The notes below the pieces were generated by a model. The model searched no databases. It was not told where the DNA came from and saw only the letters and a program-made list of their open reading frames with translations. Of a stretch of 64,000 bases of DNA, positions 8,606 to 16,154 are shown piece by piece. Every line of letters starts with the position of its first letter. Position 1 is the first letter of the stretch. The stretch comes from Candidatus Iainarchaeum sp. (lineage in GTDB: Archaea > Iainarchaeota > Iainarchaeia > Iainarchaeales > UBA10191): positions 1-64,000 of the forward strand of contig JAUSFL010000008.1 of assembly GCA_030649735.1 (NCBI GenBank). Direction: 5' to 3'. Made by a program: the position numbers and the translations under genes.

Positions 8606-9739
8606 TTAGCCCTTTAGTTTTTTGAAAATTTTCAAGCCCAGGCTATAGTCTGTGATTATTGCCTTTTGAGGGCAGACTTCCTGGCAGCAAAAGCACTTGA
8701 TGCATTTGCTGTAATCAAAAACCGGCTTTTTTGTCTTGAAATCAATCGCGCCCGCAGGGCATGCTTCAAAGCATTTTCCGCAAGAAATGCACTTTTCACT
8801 GATCAATGCCGGCTTTTTGTTGAAGAACTTTCTCAAAAGTTTAGCCAAAAAATTGATTCTTGAAAGCCCATAATTGAAAGCCTTTGAAGGCTTGAAATCC
8901 TTCACTATTGGAAAATCCCCTGCTTTAAAGTCTCCAAGCAATTGAATTCTGTCAAACTCTTCCAAACCCAGTTTTTTTGCAAAAGCAAGCAAGGAAATTT
9001 TTTCAGGCCGTATTCCAACGCTTTGCACTGCAATAAAATCCAATGCAATCGCGCTTTCTGAAGCCAAAATTGCTCCAATTTGTTTTGGACTTCCCGCGCT
9101 TGGGCCTTCGCCCTCCATTCCAAAAACAGCGTCCATTATTGAAAGATTTGGCTTCACAATGCTGTGCAAGTCCAAAAGCATTTTGCTAAAGGAGTCGCTG
9201 TCTGGAAACTTCAAGTGATACTCGCCCTTGATTCTTTTAGGCACGCAGCCATAGCAGTTTTTCACTGCGCCAGTGAATCCAGTGAAAATGTGGGTTTTTA
9301 GCTTTGGCAAGTTGATTATAACGTCAAAATCATTGAGTTTTCTTGAAATAAACAGTTTTTTTGCGGCAAAGCCTGTTTTTGTCTTGGTTTCAACTGGCTC
9401 GGAAAGCTCAACAAGCCTTGCGCCGGTTTCCTTGCAAACTTGGGCAAAGCCAGCAGTTTCAGCGGATTTTTCAAAGCCAGAAACCGCGGGCGAATCGCCA
9501 ATAAAGACTTTGGCGCCTTGTTTTTTGCAAAGCAAAGCCACGGCCTTTACGATTGAAGGATGAGTTGTAACGCATTCTTCAGGCTTGCGGGACTCCAAAA
9601 GATTCACTTTCAAAAGAACCTTTTGGCCTTTCTTGACAAACTTTCCAAAACCACCCAAAGCATCAACTGCCTTTTTCACTGCTGCTTGGACTTGCTTTTC
9701 ATCATAGCTTAGGCATTTGATCATTGAAACTTTAACCAT
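8606..9739 (-). CDS. DUF362 protein with two [4Fe-4S] ferredoxin motifs
   Basis: The 377-residue protein has an N-terminal DUF362 domain (KVLLKVNLLESRKPEE, then CVTTHPSIVKAVALL, and IINLPKLKTH with the conserved FTGAVKNCYGCVP region). A C-terminal bacterial-type ferredoxin module carries CISCGKCFEACP and CIKCFCCQEVCP, eight Cys in all for two clusters. DUF362 proteins are thought to be iron-sulfur redox proteins of uncertain substrate. It stands alone, convergent with the secreted protein gene, with its promoter in the gap at 9740-9840. Confidence 0.93.
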   Translation of the reverse strand: MVKVSMIKCLSYDEKQVQAAVKKAVDALGGFGKFVKKGQKVLLKVNLLESRKPEECVTTHPSIVKAVALLCKKQGAKVFIGDSPAVSGFEKSAETAGFAQVCKETGARLVELSEPVETKTKTGFAAKKLFISRKLNDFDVIINLPKLKTHIFTGFTGAVKNCYGCVPKRIKGEYHLKFPDSDSFSKMLLDLHSIVKPNLSIMDAVFGMEGEGPSAGSPKQIGAILASESAIALDFIAVQSVGIRPEKISLLAFAKKLGLEEFDRIQLLGDFKAGDFPIVKDFKPSKAFNYGLSRINFLAKLLRKFFNKKPALISEKCISCGKCFEACPAGAIDFKTKKPVFDYSKCIKCFCCQEVCPQKAIITDYSLGLKIFKKLKG

Positions 9740-9844
9740 AAAAAATTAAGGAAGCGAATTGTTTAACAAAATGAGTTGTTTTGTCGACTGGAAATTTGGC
9801 CTCAAAGCGTTTATAAATTAGGAAAGCGTATTTTATTGAAATAA

Positions 9845-10050
9845 TTCGTGGACTTAAATTCACTTCAAGGCTGAAAGTGCTGGTTGTGAAAAATCAGGTT
9901 CGCGAACAACAAAAGTTATTCTCAAGAGGGCTACCGCAGGGCATGCGGAATGTAACGCTTATGGACTCGCAACAATAGTTGTGTGAAGGAAGTAAGAAAC
10001 CCGCACTCATTCAAGGGCGAGGGCATGTCACAAGATTCTTCAAGCACGAA
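9845..10050 (+). ncRNA. Candidate structured non-coding RNA, class unknown
   Basis: This stretch has no convincing frame but shows RNA-like order. A TATA-like box (GTTTATAAAT, about 9809-9818) lies about 30 nt before it. TTCGTG (9845-9850) can pair with CACGAA (10045-10050), closing the whole segment. Inside are CCGCA/TGCGG (9934-9938 with 9944-9948), the self-complementary GTTCGCGAAC near 9898, CAAC/GTTG near 9970, and GTGTG/CGCAC enclosing GTAAGA. Base composition is less AT-rich than the flanks. I looked for SRP and RNase P signatures and found no decisive match. Strand is inferred from the TATA position. Confidence 0.45.
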
Positions 10051-10096
10051 AGTAATTTTCCAAAAATCATTTTGAAATATTGCGGGAAAGAAAAGC

Positions 10097-10474
10097 ATGC
10101 GTTACGAGCACAGTGAAGAATGGACTTTGCGGGCAAAGGAAATTGCCAAGATTTTAGGCATGGATTACATTGACTTGGAAAGGATTGCGTGCGTTAAAAG
10201 CCAAGGCTCAAAGTCAAGGCGGACTATTGCAAGAATTCACACTATTGGGAAGGTAATGCAGCTTGGAATGCAGCAAAAGCCATTTTACACAATAGAGTTG
10301 ATTACTGAGCATTTTGACAAGCAGGAAAGGCAATATCAGGACAGGACAATAGTTCACGAGTTAATGCACATTCCAGAAGGATTCAAGGGCGGCTTTCGTC
10401 AGCATAGGCCTTTTGTGACGCAAAAAACAGTTGAAGCAATGTTCCAAAAGCTTAAGGAACAGACAAGAATTTAG
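10097..10474 (+). CDS. Putative metallopeptidase (COG4900-like)
   Basis: The 125-residue protein contains a zinc-protease signature: HELMH at 87-91 and a third His at 103 in GGFRQH. This matches the archaeal predicted metallopeptidases of the COG4900 type, which are small and cytosolic. The N-terminal half is Arg/Lys-rich and may bind a partner or nucleic acid (MDYIDLERIACVKSQGSKS). No signal peptide is present. Substrate unknown. It follows the candidate RNA at 9845-10050, and its stop is close to the convergent small gene at 10489. Confidence 0.85.
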   Translation: MRYEHSEEWTLRAKEIAKILGMDYIDLERIACVKSQGSKSRRTIARIHTIGKVMQLGMQQKPFYTIELITEHFDKQERQYQDRTIVHELMHIPEGFKGGFRQHRPFVTQKTVEAMFQKLKEQTRI

Positions 10475-10488
10475 AAAAAGGAAAAAGA

Positions 10489-10578
10489 TTATTTCTTTGA
10501 AAAAACCAACCCAATAAAAGCCATTGCAAGCAATCCTGCAAACAAAACATCCTTGTACAAAAACACTAATTCATTCAT
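10489..10578 (-). CDS. 29-residue single-span membrane protein
   Basis: A short frame starting MNELVFLYKDVLFAGLLAMA and ending ...FIGLVFSKK, with one clear membrane helix and a Lys tail. Its ATG (10576-10578) overlaps the TGA of the HxlR regulator (10575-10577) in the classic ATGA arrangement, so it should be translationally coupled to that gene. This overlap and the clean hydrophobic profile are the evidence. It may be a small membrane effector co-regulated with the regulator. It resembles no family I know. Confidence 0.6.
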   Translation of the reverse strand: MNELVFLYKDVLFAGLLAMAFIGLVFSKK

Positions 10579-10889
10579 TGAACCCACTCCTTCAGGTTTT
10601 GTATGATATTTTCGAGCTTTTCAGCTTTGTCTGTCAAATGATATTCTGTCTTCACTGGCGTTCCCAAGACCAAGCTCTTGTTCAAAAGCCCGCCTTTTTC
10701 CAAATCCTTCAAGCGCATTGAAAGAATTCGCGGGTTTAGCGTTGGAACATCACTCAAAAGCTGGTTGAATCTTCGCTTTCCCCTATTTTGCATTAAAGAG
10801 TCTAAAATCAAGAGATTGTATTTTTTTCCAACCAGTTGAAGCGCTCTTTCCAGCGAATTTGCTTTTTCCAGAGTTTTAGCCATTTTCAC
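10575..10889 (-). CDS. HxlR-family winged-helix regulator
   Basis: About 104 residues covering one HxlR domain: ALQLVGKKYNLLILDSLM, the recognition helix region RRFNQLL...NPRILSMRLKDLEKGGLL, and the wing TEYHLTDKAEKLENII. The usual N-terminal redox Cys of some HxlR proteins is missing, so it is unlikely to be a thiol sensor. GTG at 10889 or ATG at 10883 could start it. A perfect 13-bp palindrome lies 11-18 nt upstream and is a likely operator for autoregulation. It is followed by the coupled 29-residue membrane protein and is divergent from the gene at 10983. Confidence 0.9.
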   Translation of the reverse strand: MKMAKTLEKANSLERALQLVGKKYNLLILDSLMQNRGKRRFNQLLSDVPTLNPRILSMRLKDLEKGGLLNKSLVLGTPVKTEYHLTDKAEKLENIIQNLKEWVQ

Positions 10890-10900
10890 ACCAAATAAAG

Positions 10901-10913
10901 TATACTTAGTATA
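10901..10913. promoter_or_regulatory. Palindrome TATACTTAGTATA, likely operator
   Basis: A perfect palindrome (TATACT-T-AGTATA) lies between the divergent HxlR gene and the gene at 10983. It overlaps TATA-like sequence for the HxlR promoter, so protein bound here would block initiation. A role as the HxlR site is inferred from position. Confidence 0.5.
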
Positions 10914-10982
10914 GTTAGTAACCTTTTTAAAGCTAATTGTTTAAATAAAGTTAAGTCGTTAGTTTAAAAGAGAGGCAAAAAA

Positions 10983-11246
10983 ATGGATTGGATTGAATTC
11001 GTAAGCAAGCATTCTGGAAGCCCGTTCGCGCCAAAAATGCGCCACCATAATATCCGCGGGATAGAGCTTTCAGCGAGCTTTTCGCGCATAGAGCAGAAGA
11101 TAGAGCAGAAAGTGGGCAGTTCAGCAAGCACCCTGGTTCAATGGCTAAGGGCCACAGAGCAAAAAATATCTTTGGATGATGCCTTAAAGTTTGACAGAAA
11201 ACTGCCTAAACTTTTAGTTGCGCAAAAAAACCAGCACCAGAGCTGA
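10983..11246 (+). CDS. Hypothetical 87-residue protein
   Basis: A basic soluble protein beginning MDWIEFVSKHSGSPFAPKM, with a central segment rich in Gln/Lys/Ser and a helical C-terminal half (DDALKFDRKLPKLLVAQ). It has no Cys pair and no membrane segment. A purine-rich AGAGAGGCA lies just before the ATG. Its promoter faces that of the HxlR gene. The family is unknown; frame and start look sound. Confidence 0.6.
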   Translation: MDWIEFVSKHSGSPFAPKMRHHNIRGIELSASFSRIEQKIEQKVGSSASTLVQWLRATEQKISLDDALKFDRKLPKLLVAQKNQHQS

Positions 11247-11282
11247 AAAAAGCAAAACCCCCCAATAGCTAAAACTGCTTTT

Positions 11283-11816
11283 TTATAAATCATTCAGGAT
11301 TCTTATAGCGGATAGCACTTTGCTTTTGGTTTTTCTTGAAGCTTTCAACCCATCAAGCTCTTCCAAAAATGCAAGCAATTCTTTCCTTTCAATGTCTGCC
11401 TGGTTCAAAACCAGCAAGTATGCAAAGTAACGTTTTTCAAAAATCGGATTTTTTTCAGGGAATTCTGCCATTAATGCCTTTGAAACCTGAGAGTGAATCA
11501 AGTCAAGCTCTTTTTGGGTCCTGCGCTTTCTGCTTTCGACTCTCCTCTTCAGCTTTTCCTTCAATACCTTAACATGCTTTTCAATTTTTTCCTTCACCAT
11601 TCTCTCGATTTTTCCAGAGACTTTTGGAATCTGCTTTTCAACATTCAATTCAACCAAAAGCCCTGCTTCAGCCTCTGAAAGCCCCAAGTCTTTCATTGTT
11701 TGCATTATTTCCTCAAACCCATAGCCGGCGCTCACCATTTCTTCAAGAATGTCCGCAAATGACGCGAAAGGGTCATTGTCCCGGTTTTTTGAATCCTCTT
11801 TAGTCATGTTACTCAC
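11283..11816 (-). CDS. Hypothetical coiled-coil protein
   Basis: The 177-residue protein has an acidic N-terminal helical region (FADILEEMVSAGYGFEEIMQ, UBA-like in length but not clearly so), a long Lys/Arg/Glu coiled coil (about 70-110) and a C-terminal helical domain. No catalytic motif is visible. Its start overlaps the stop of the SemiSWEET gene (11813-11816), so the two are probably translated together from one message. The link to sugar transport is positional only. Confidence 0.65.
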   Translation of the reverse strand: MSNMTKEDSKNRDNDPFASFADILEEMVSAGYGFEEIMQTMKDLGLSEAEAGLLVELNVEKQIPKVSGKIERMVKEKIEKHVKVLKEKLKRRVESRKRRTQKELDLIHSQVSKALMAEFPEKNPIFEKRYFAYLLVLNQADIERKELLAFLEELDGLKASRKTKSKVLSAIRILNDL

Positions 11817-12106
11817 TTTAATGCCTTTTTGGGTTTAAAATGATGCGCAAAGACCTCAAATCTTAGCTTTAAGGAAATTAGGATCACTGCCATGAGCAGT
11901 TCAATTGACATTGTTGCAATTATTGGAATGTCGTTGGTGAAAATCCCGTAAGAAACCCATAATGAAACCCCAAGGATATAAATTGAGTTCCAGACAAATG
12001 AAATGTCTTTTGTGGACTTTGTCTGCCATGATTTTATTATTTGCGGCAGCAAGGAAACAGCGACAATCACGCCCGCTGCATATCCTGTCAATTCTATTGC
12101 GGTCAT
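11813..12106 (-). CDS. SemiSWEET-type PQ-loop transporter
   Basis: The 97-residue protein has three membrane helices and the PQ-loop signature LLPQIIKSWQTKSTKDIS in helix 1. Helix 2 is WNSIYILGVSLWVSYGIF and helix 3 IATMSIELLMAVILISL. SemiSWEETs form homodimers that move sugars across the membrane. A Lys-rich tail faces the cytosol. It overlaps the coiled-coil gene downstream by 4 nt. A second protein of the same type is at 31654. Confidence 0.9.
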   Translation of the reverse strand: MTAIELTGYAAGVIVAVSLLPQIIKSWQTKSTKDISFVWNSIYILGVSLWVSYGIFTNDIPIIATMSIELLMAVILISLKLRFEVFAHHFKPKKALK

Positions 12107-12229
12107 TCAATAATCAAGGAAAGCAAACAATAAAAATTGTTTTGCAATGTTGTACCAACAGTATTCTGTTTGGAATATTTCTTTCAAAAAAATATTATTT
12201 TTATACTTTTCCCTGCTCTTTTTGCTAGC

Positions 12230-13408
12230 ATGCAAGCCATTACGCAATTCATTGAAATCCCAGAGCTGAAGCTTTGCAGCGGAAAAAGCCTGAAGGACAT
12301 CAAGGTTGCCTTTGAGTCTTTGGGAAATTTGTCTCCAGAAAAGGACAATGCAGTCCTGGTTTTTCACGCGCTTTCAGGAAGCGCTCACATTTCCGGCGAA
12401 AACAATGAATTTGGCAAGCACTGCAAGTACTGGATTAGCGAAAACCATGTTGGATGGTGGAATGATTTTGTCGGAAACAGCCTTCTTGTTGACAGTGGAA
12501 AAAACTTTGTAGTTTGCATGAACATTCTTGGAGGCTGCTATGGGACTACTGGGCCAGGCAGCATTGACAAAAAGACCGGCAGGCCTTTTGCAAGCAATTT
12601 TCCTGAAATTGAAGTTGAAGACATGGCAAGGCTGCAAAAGCTGGTTTTGGAAAAGCTTGGAATTGAAAGGCTCAAGGCAGTGATTGGCAGTTCTTTGGGC
12701 GGCTATCTTGCATTGGAGTTTGCAATGCTTTTTGGAGATTCAGTCCAAAAAGTTGTTTTGATTGGAAGCGCTGCAAAAACTTCGAACTTGAACACTTTGC
12801 ACAATTTGGAGCAGATTTTTGCAATAGAAAACGACCCAAACTACAACAAAGGCGAGTATTATGAAGGAAAGCACCCTGACAATGGGTTAATGCTTGCGAG
12901 AATGATTGCTGTCAAGACTTACTTGGACATTGACACTATTGCAGAGAGAGCGCGTTCTGAAACAGTCAGTCCGAGCGATTACGTTTACAATTACAATCTT
13001 TCAACTCCAGTCGAGTCTTACATGTTCCACCAGGCGAAAAAGTTCGTGAAGCGCTTTGACGCCAATTCTTATTTGGCAATTACAAAGGCAATCCAAAAAT
13101 TCAATCTTTTCCAAAAGTACGGCAATGGCTCTTTAGAGAATGCGTTTTCCAAACTTTCTAAACAACTGCAGTTTTTGGTTGTTTCAATAGACTCTGACGT
13201 GTGCTTTTTCACTGAAGAGCAGGAAGCGCTGTTCAACGCGCTGCAAGCCAACAATATTGAATGCGAGTTTGAGCTAGTGCATTCAAATAAGGGCCATGAC
13301 TCTTTCCTTTTAGAGCCTGAAAAATACTCTTTCTTGAAGGAATTCCTTGAAAGGGAATGCAAGGCGATTGAAGAAATTAAAGCAAAAGCCCAAGTCCAGC
13401 TTGAATGA
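12230..13408 (+). CDS. metX: Homoserine O-acyltransferase (MetX family)
   Basis: This alpha/beta-hydrolase-fold enzyme transfers an acyl group from acyl-CoA to L-homoserine. I place the start at ATG 12230 (MQAITQFIEIPEL) because a TATA box (TTTTTATACTTTT) lies about 25 nt upstream; the in-frame extension before it would encode implausible hydrophobic residues. Signatures: FHALSGSAH, NILGGCYGTTGPGSID, the nucleophile elbow GSSLGG (Ser155), Asp323 in SDVCF and His356 in GHDSF. About 392 residues is normal. MetX and serine acyltransferases share these motifs, so substrate is not certain. No other methionine genes are in the window except MsrB. Confidence 0.92.
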   Translation: MQAITQFIEIPELKLCSGKSLKDIKVAFESLGNLSPEKDNAVLVFHALSGSAHISGENNEFGKHCKYWISENHVGWWNDFVGNSLLVDSGKNFVVCMNILGGCYGTTGPGSIDKKTGRPFASNFPEIEVEDMARLQKLVLEKLGIERLKAVIGSSLGGYLALEFAMLFGDSVQKVVLIGSAAKTSNLNTLHNLEQIFAIENDPNYNKGEYYEGKHPDNGLMLARMIAVKTYLDIDTIAERARSETVSPSDYVYNYNLSTPVESYMFHQAKKFVKRFDANSYLAITKAIQKFNLFQKYGNGSLENAFSKLSKQLQFLVVSIDSDVCFFTEEQEALFNALQANNIECEFELVHSNKGHDSFLLEPEKYSFLKEFLERECKAIEEIKAKAQVQLE

Positions 13409-13409
13409 A

Positions 13410-13781
13410 TCACTTCATTTTGAGCTCAAACCATTCGACTTTCTTTTCCTCAACCAATTGCCTGATGCGCTTTTGCTTTTCTGAAAGCTGGCTTTTGCTT
13501 GCCTTGAACTCGCAAAAAACAATTTTATCATCTTCAAAAGCCACTCCATCGATTGGGTTTCCCAAAAACCTGAATGAGTCTGGATTGTAAGGAAACTGTT
13601 CAGACAATGGAATCCAGTTTTCTGACATTTTTCCGTATTTGACGCTTTGGGAGCTTTTCTCGAACTGCAGCCTTGAAAGCTCTTCCTTTAATTCGCCTGC
13701 CTCTTTCCAGAAAAGCCATGCAATGACCCCTAAGGTCAGAATCAGCGCAGCCAAAAGAATTTCAATCATTTCAAAAACCAC
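13410..13781 (-). CDS. Holliday junction resolvase-related endonuclease (membrane-anchored)
   Basis: The 123-residue protein has an N-terminal membrane helix (IEILLAALILTLGVIAWLF), a short coiled coil and a nuclease-like domain with NPIDGVAFEDDKIVFCEFKASKSQLSEK. This matches the Endonuc_Holl family (archaeal Holliday-resolvase-related, PD-(D/E)xK type): the Asp of PIDG, then E-x-K in CEFK. The membrane anchor is usual for this family; its function is not established. It ends two bases after the convergent metX gene. Confidence 0.85.
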   Translation of the reverse strand: MVFEMIEILLAALILTLGVIAWLFWKEAGELKEELSRLQFEKSSQSVKYGKMSENWIPLSEQFPYNPDSFRFLGNPIDGVAFEDDKIVFCEFKASKSQLSEKQKRIRQLVEEKKVEWFELKMK

Positions 13782-13819
13782 GCATTACAAATAAATAAAC
13801 CAAGCGCTTTAATGATTGA

Positions 13820-14020
13820 ATGAATTGCGCAATTTGCGGAAAGCCGGCAACAAAGATTAACGCCCAAGGCGCGCCTGCTTGCTCAACGCATGCCCGGCAA
13901 AGCGTGAAAGCCCCGGAATGCCCTAACTGCAAAGTTGAAATGACAATCAGGAAGGGAAAGTTCGGTAGCTTTTGGGGCTGCAAGGCATTCCCGATGTGCG
14001 ATGGAATCAGGAAAATCTAA
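13820..14020 (+). CDS. Topoisomerase-type C4 zinc-ribbon protein
   Basis: A 66-residue protein with two Cys-rich parts. An N-terminal CAICGKP...ACSTHA is probably a treble-clef or ribbon, and a C-terminal CPNCKVEMTIRKGKFGSFWG followed by CKAFPMC is the zinc-finger found at the C-terminus of bacterial topoisomerase I. As a stand-alone protein it probably binds nucleic acid. Its stop overlaps that of the convergent gene by 4 nt. Confidence 0.8.
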   Translation: MNCAICGKPATKINAQGAPACSTHARQSVKAPECPNCKVEMTIRKGKFGSFWGCKAFPMCDGIRKI

Positions 14021-14673
14021 TGCTCTTTTTCATTCTGGCGCTCTTCTTCCATCATTTGGGTTTCCAATTCAATGATCATTTCGGTTATTGCCTCTTTTTC
14101 TTTTTCAGGATAGAATCTTTCAATGCGCTTTTTATTCTTGACAAGCCCAAAATTAACAATGCTTGACTCGTCAATTCTTCCATTTTTGTTAAGCCTGAAT
14201 TCAACCCAGCACGGCCGGTTTATGCTTTTCAAGAACATGTTTGTGATATAACTTCCGCTTTTGGTGATTTCCCACTTTTTTGGAATCGCGTGCACGCGCC
14301 TTGCAGTAATTGGCCTTTTAAATTCTAAAAGAGTCCTGTCTTTTCGCATTCTCAATGATGCTGGAGTGAATTGCTTGAAAATCCTTGAATGGCTTCCCGG
14401 AACTCTCTCTGCAGCGCGCAGCATTGCGTCAATGGTTATTGGCAATTCCTTGTTTTTGTCTTTGCTCCAGCGCCTGTTTTTCAGCCAGGCTTCAACAATC
14501 AGGCGTTTAGTGCGAAAGCTTGGATTGTAGCCTTTTTTTTGCGCTTTTCCGATCGCTAAAACAATCCGGTCTGAAACTAGGCCTCGGTTCACTGCCTCGC
14601 GGTAGTTTGAATGAATGTTTTTTGCCTGCTGCCTTAAAGCGGCAATTCTTGGGTTTCTTTTAGGAATTGGCAT
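14017..14673 (-). CDS. Hypothetical basic protein
   Basis: A 218-residue very basic protein (MPIPKRNPRIAALRQQAKN), with repeated Arg/Lys clusters in the first two thirds and an acidic Glu-rich tail (ETQMMEEERQNEKEH). It has one or two Cys only and no membrane segment. The charge layout suggests nucleic-acid binding, by inference. The family is not recognised. Its promoter lies in the short gap shared with the divergent gene at 14772. Confidence 0.65.
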   Translation of the reverse strand: MPIPKRNPRIAALRQQAKNIHSNYREAVNRGLVSDRIVLAIGKAQKKGYNPSFRTKRLIVEAWLKNRRWSKDKNKELPITIDAMLRAAERVPGSHSRIFKQFTPASLRMRKDRTLLEFKRPITARRVHAIPKKWEITKSGSYITNMFLKSINRPCWVEFRLNKNGRIDESSIVNFGLVKNKKRIERFYPEKEKEAITEMIIELETQMMEEERQNEKEH

Positions 14674-14771
14674 TTTTTCAACTTCACTTTGAAAGAATAA
14701 TGGCTTTGCAAAATATAAAACTTCTTCGAGCGTTGCAAAGCTTTTTTATTTCCAAAAAACCTGTATTTTTA

Positions 14772-15281
14772 ATGCCTGCCAAGCCAATTGTGAAAAAGCC
14801 AAAGCCAGTAATAGTTCATTTGGGGAATGTTGGAGACAGCTTTGCTGCAAAAACTCGCGCTTACTCCAAAAGATTTCCAAACGCGCGCTTTGTTGGAATT
14901 GACATTAAATCCCAAATTTCTACAGTCAAGAATTGGAGGCAAATAAAAGCAGGGTTTGCTGAAGGCTTGAAAAAACTGCGGAACAATTCTGTTTCTGTAA
15001 TTAGCTCTGACATGGCCTTGGGGTATTATCCTGAAAGGAACAAAATCCAATATTCTGAAGAAACAATCCATTTGGCTTTTAGGAAGCTAAAGAAAGGCGG
15101 AAAATTATATGCTGCCGTGCATCCTGAAAGCTCAGGCATTCTTTCAGCAATTGCGCGGCTTGCCGGCTTTTCCCAAGTGAGAACAAGGCCTTTCACCAAA
15201 ATAGAGTATGAGCGGACTAGTTGGACAAGCGCGTTCAGGGAAAAAGGCCACTCTTTAGTTCAAATGGAAATTATAAAATAA
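14772..15281 (+). CDS. Putative SAM-dependent methyltransferase-like protein
   Basis: About 169 residues from ATG 14772 (MPAKPIVKKPKPVIVHLGN). The frame stays open upstream, but a TATA-like TTTTTTATTT about 27 nt before this ATG favours it. The fold signs are a first strand and loop VIVHLGNVGDSF, ARFVGIDI for the second strand ending in Asp, SVSVISSDMALGYYP for strand 4, and KLKKGGKLYAAVHPES typical of class I methyltransferases. The Gly-rich SAM loop is weak (LGNVGDS). Substrate unknown. Confidence 0.65.
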   Translation: MPAKPIVKKPKPVIVHLGNVGDSFAAKTRAYSKRFPNARFVGIDIKSQISTVKNWRQIKAGFAEGLKKLRNNSVSVISSDMALGYYPERNKIQYSEETIHLAFRKLKKGGKLYAAVHPESSGILSAIARLAGFSQVRTRPFTKIEYERTSWTSAFREKGHSLVQMEIIK

Positions 15282-15311
15282 AAAACTTCGAAAAGGCATG
15301 CTTGTTTTTGT

Positions 15312-15704
15312 CTATTGTTTTTTGAAATCTAAAGCCAGCGAATTAATGCAGTATCTTTTTCCATTGGGTTTTGGTCCATCCTCAAAAACATGCCCCAAAT
15401 GAGACCCGCATTTGGCGCACAATGCCTCAATCCTTGTCATTCCGTGAGAAAAGTCAGTATTTAATTCAATGCTTTCTTGCATTACAATGTCTGAAAAGCT
15501 CAGCCAACCGCTTCCAGAGTCAAACTTGCTTTCGGACTTGAACAAAGGGTTGCCGCAAGCCCTGCAGTAGTAAATTCCCTTTTCCTTGTTGTGCAATAGT
15601 TTTCCTGAAAACGCAGGCTCTGTGTGCTTTTCCCGCAATACCGTGAACTCTTCTTGGGAAAGAGCTTTCTTCCAATCTTTAGCAGGCTTTACAATCTTTT
15701 TCAT
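15312..15704 (-). CDS. msrB: Peptide-methionine (R)-S-oxide reductase MsrB
   Basis: Repairs methionine-R-sulfoxide in proteins. The 130 residues from ATG 15704 (MKKIVKPAKDWKKALSQEEF) contain the catalytic Cys119 in RYCINSLAL, two structural zinc CxxC pairs (Cys47/Cys50 in CRAC, Cys96/Cys99 in CAKC) and the SGSGW and GHVFEDGP motifs. The recycling Cys found in some MsrB (near residue 63) is not present, so an alternative reductant or partner is likely. In-frame starts further up at 15716 or 15746 are less likely. Confidence 0.96.
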   Translation of the reverse strand: MKKIVKPAKDWKKALSQEEFTVLREKHTEPAFSGKLLHNKEKGIYYCRACGNPLFKSESKFDSGSGWLSFSDIVMQESIELNTDFSHGMTRIEALCAKCGSHLGHVFEDGPKPNGKRYCINSLALDFKKQ

Positions 15705-15788
15705 AATAAAATCCATGCCTTGAAGTAAAATAATCTTTTGGGGCAAAACTCAATGATTGCCTTGCCAAAGGGCAGCGGAAGAAAAAGC

Positions 15789-16034
15789 CTATCTGCTTTT
15801 GCCGGCTTTTTTCTGCTGCTTTGAGTCAAAAATCCAAACCACAAAATCTTCATTGTCCTTGGCAATCTTTTTTGAATCGACCAAGTAGTCAAAAATCACG
15901 CAAAAAGTCTGGTACATCATTTTCTTGGGCAATGATTCCCACAATGCCTTCTTCTTGAAAAGCCCGCTGTTTGCCAGCACAAAATCCTCAACCATTAAAA
16001 TCGTGTCAAGCCTAGGGTAATGCAAGACATTCAC
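15789..16034 (-). CDS. Small winged-helix-like protein
   Basis: About 81 residues from GTG 16034 (MNVLHYPRLDTILMVEDFVL). The frame continues upstream through an 18-bp palindrome that resembles a promoter, so a start after it is more sensible. The predicted order is three helices and a beta hairpin (TILMVEDFVLANSGLFKKKA, then MYQTFCVIFDYLVDSKKIA and FVVWIF), which fits a winged-helix DNA-binding domain of the kind common in archaea. The Lys-rich tail fits DNA binding. Autoregulation through the palindrome is inferred. Confidence 0.6.
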   Translation of the reverse strand: MNVLHYPRLDTILMVEDFVLANSGLFKKKALWESLPKKMMYQTFCVIFDYLVDSKKIAKDNEDFVVWIFDSKQQKKAGKSR

Positions 16035-16067
16035 TGAAGCCAAAGACTCTGCCAAAAAAAAACACCA

Positions 16068-16085
16068 GTATATACTAGTATATAC
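16068..16085. promoter_or_regulatory. Perfect 18-bp palindrome over TATA-like boxes
   Basis: GTATATACTAGTATATAC reads the same on both strands. It lies 34 nt upstream of the winged-helix-like gene (minus strand) and about 70 nt upstream of the gene at 16155 (plus strand), where TATA boxes are expected. A dimeric regulator binding here would occlude the promoter. Confidence 0.6.
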
Positions 16086-16154
16086 CTTGCTTTTATTTCT
16101 TTCTTCAATTGCCAAACCGACTGTTTTTTATTTGCAAAAGCAGTAATTTGAAAA

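Noticed and set aside
9845-10050. SRP (7S) RNA
   Set aside because: The conserved helix-8 motif and GNAR loop expected in archaeal SRP RNA are absent, and the length is shorter than usual.
12137-12229. N-terminal extension of MetX starting upstream of 12230
   Set aside because: It would add about 31 hydrophobic residues covering the TATA box; family members start near the MQAITQF position.
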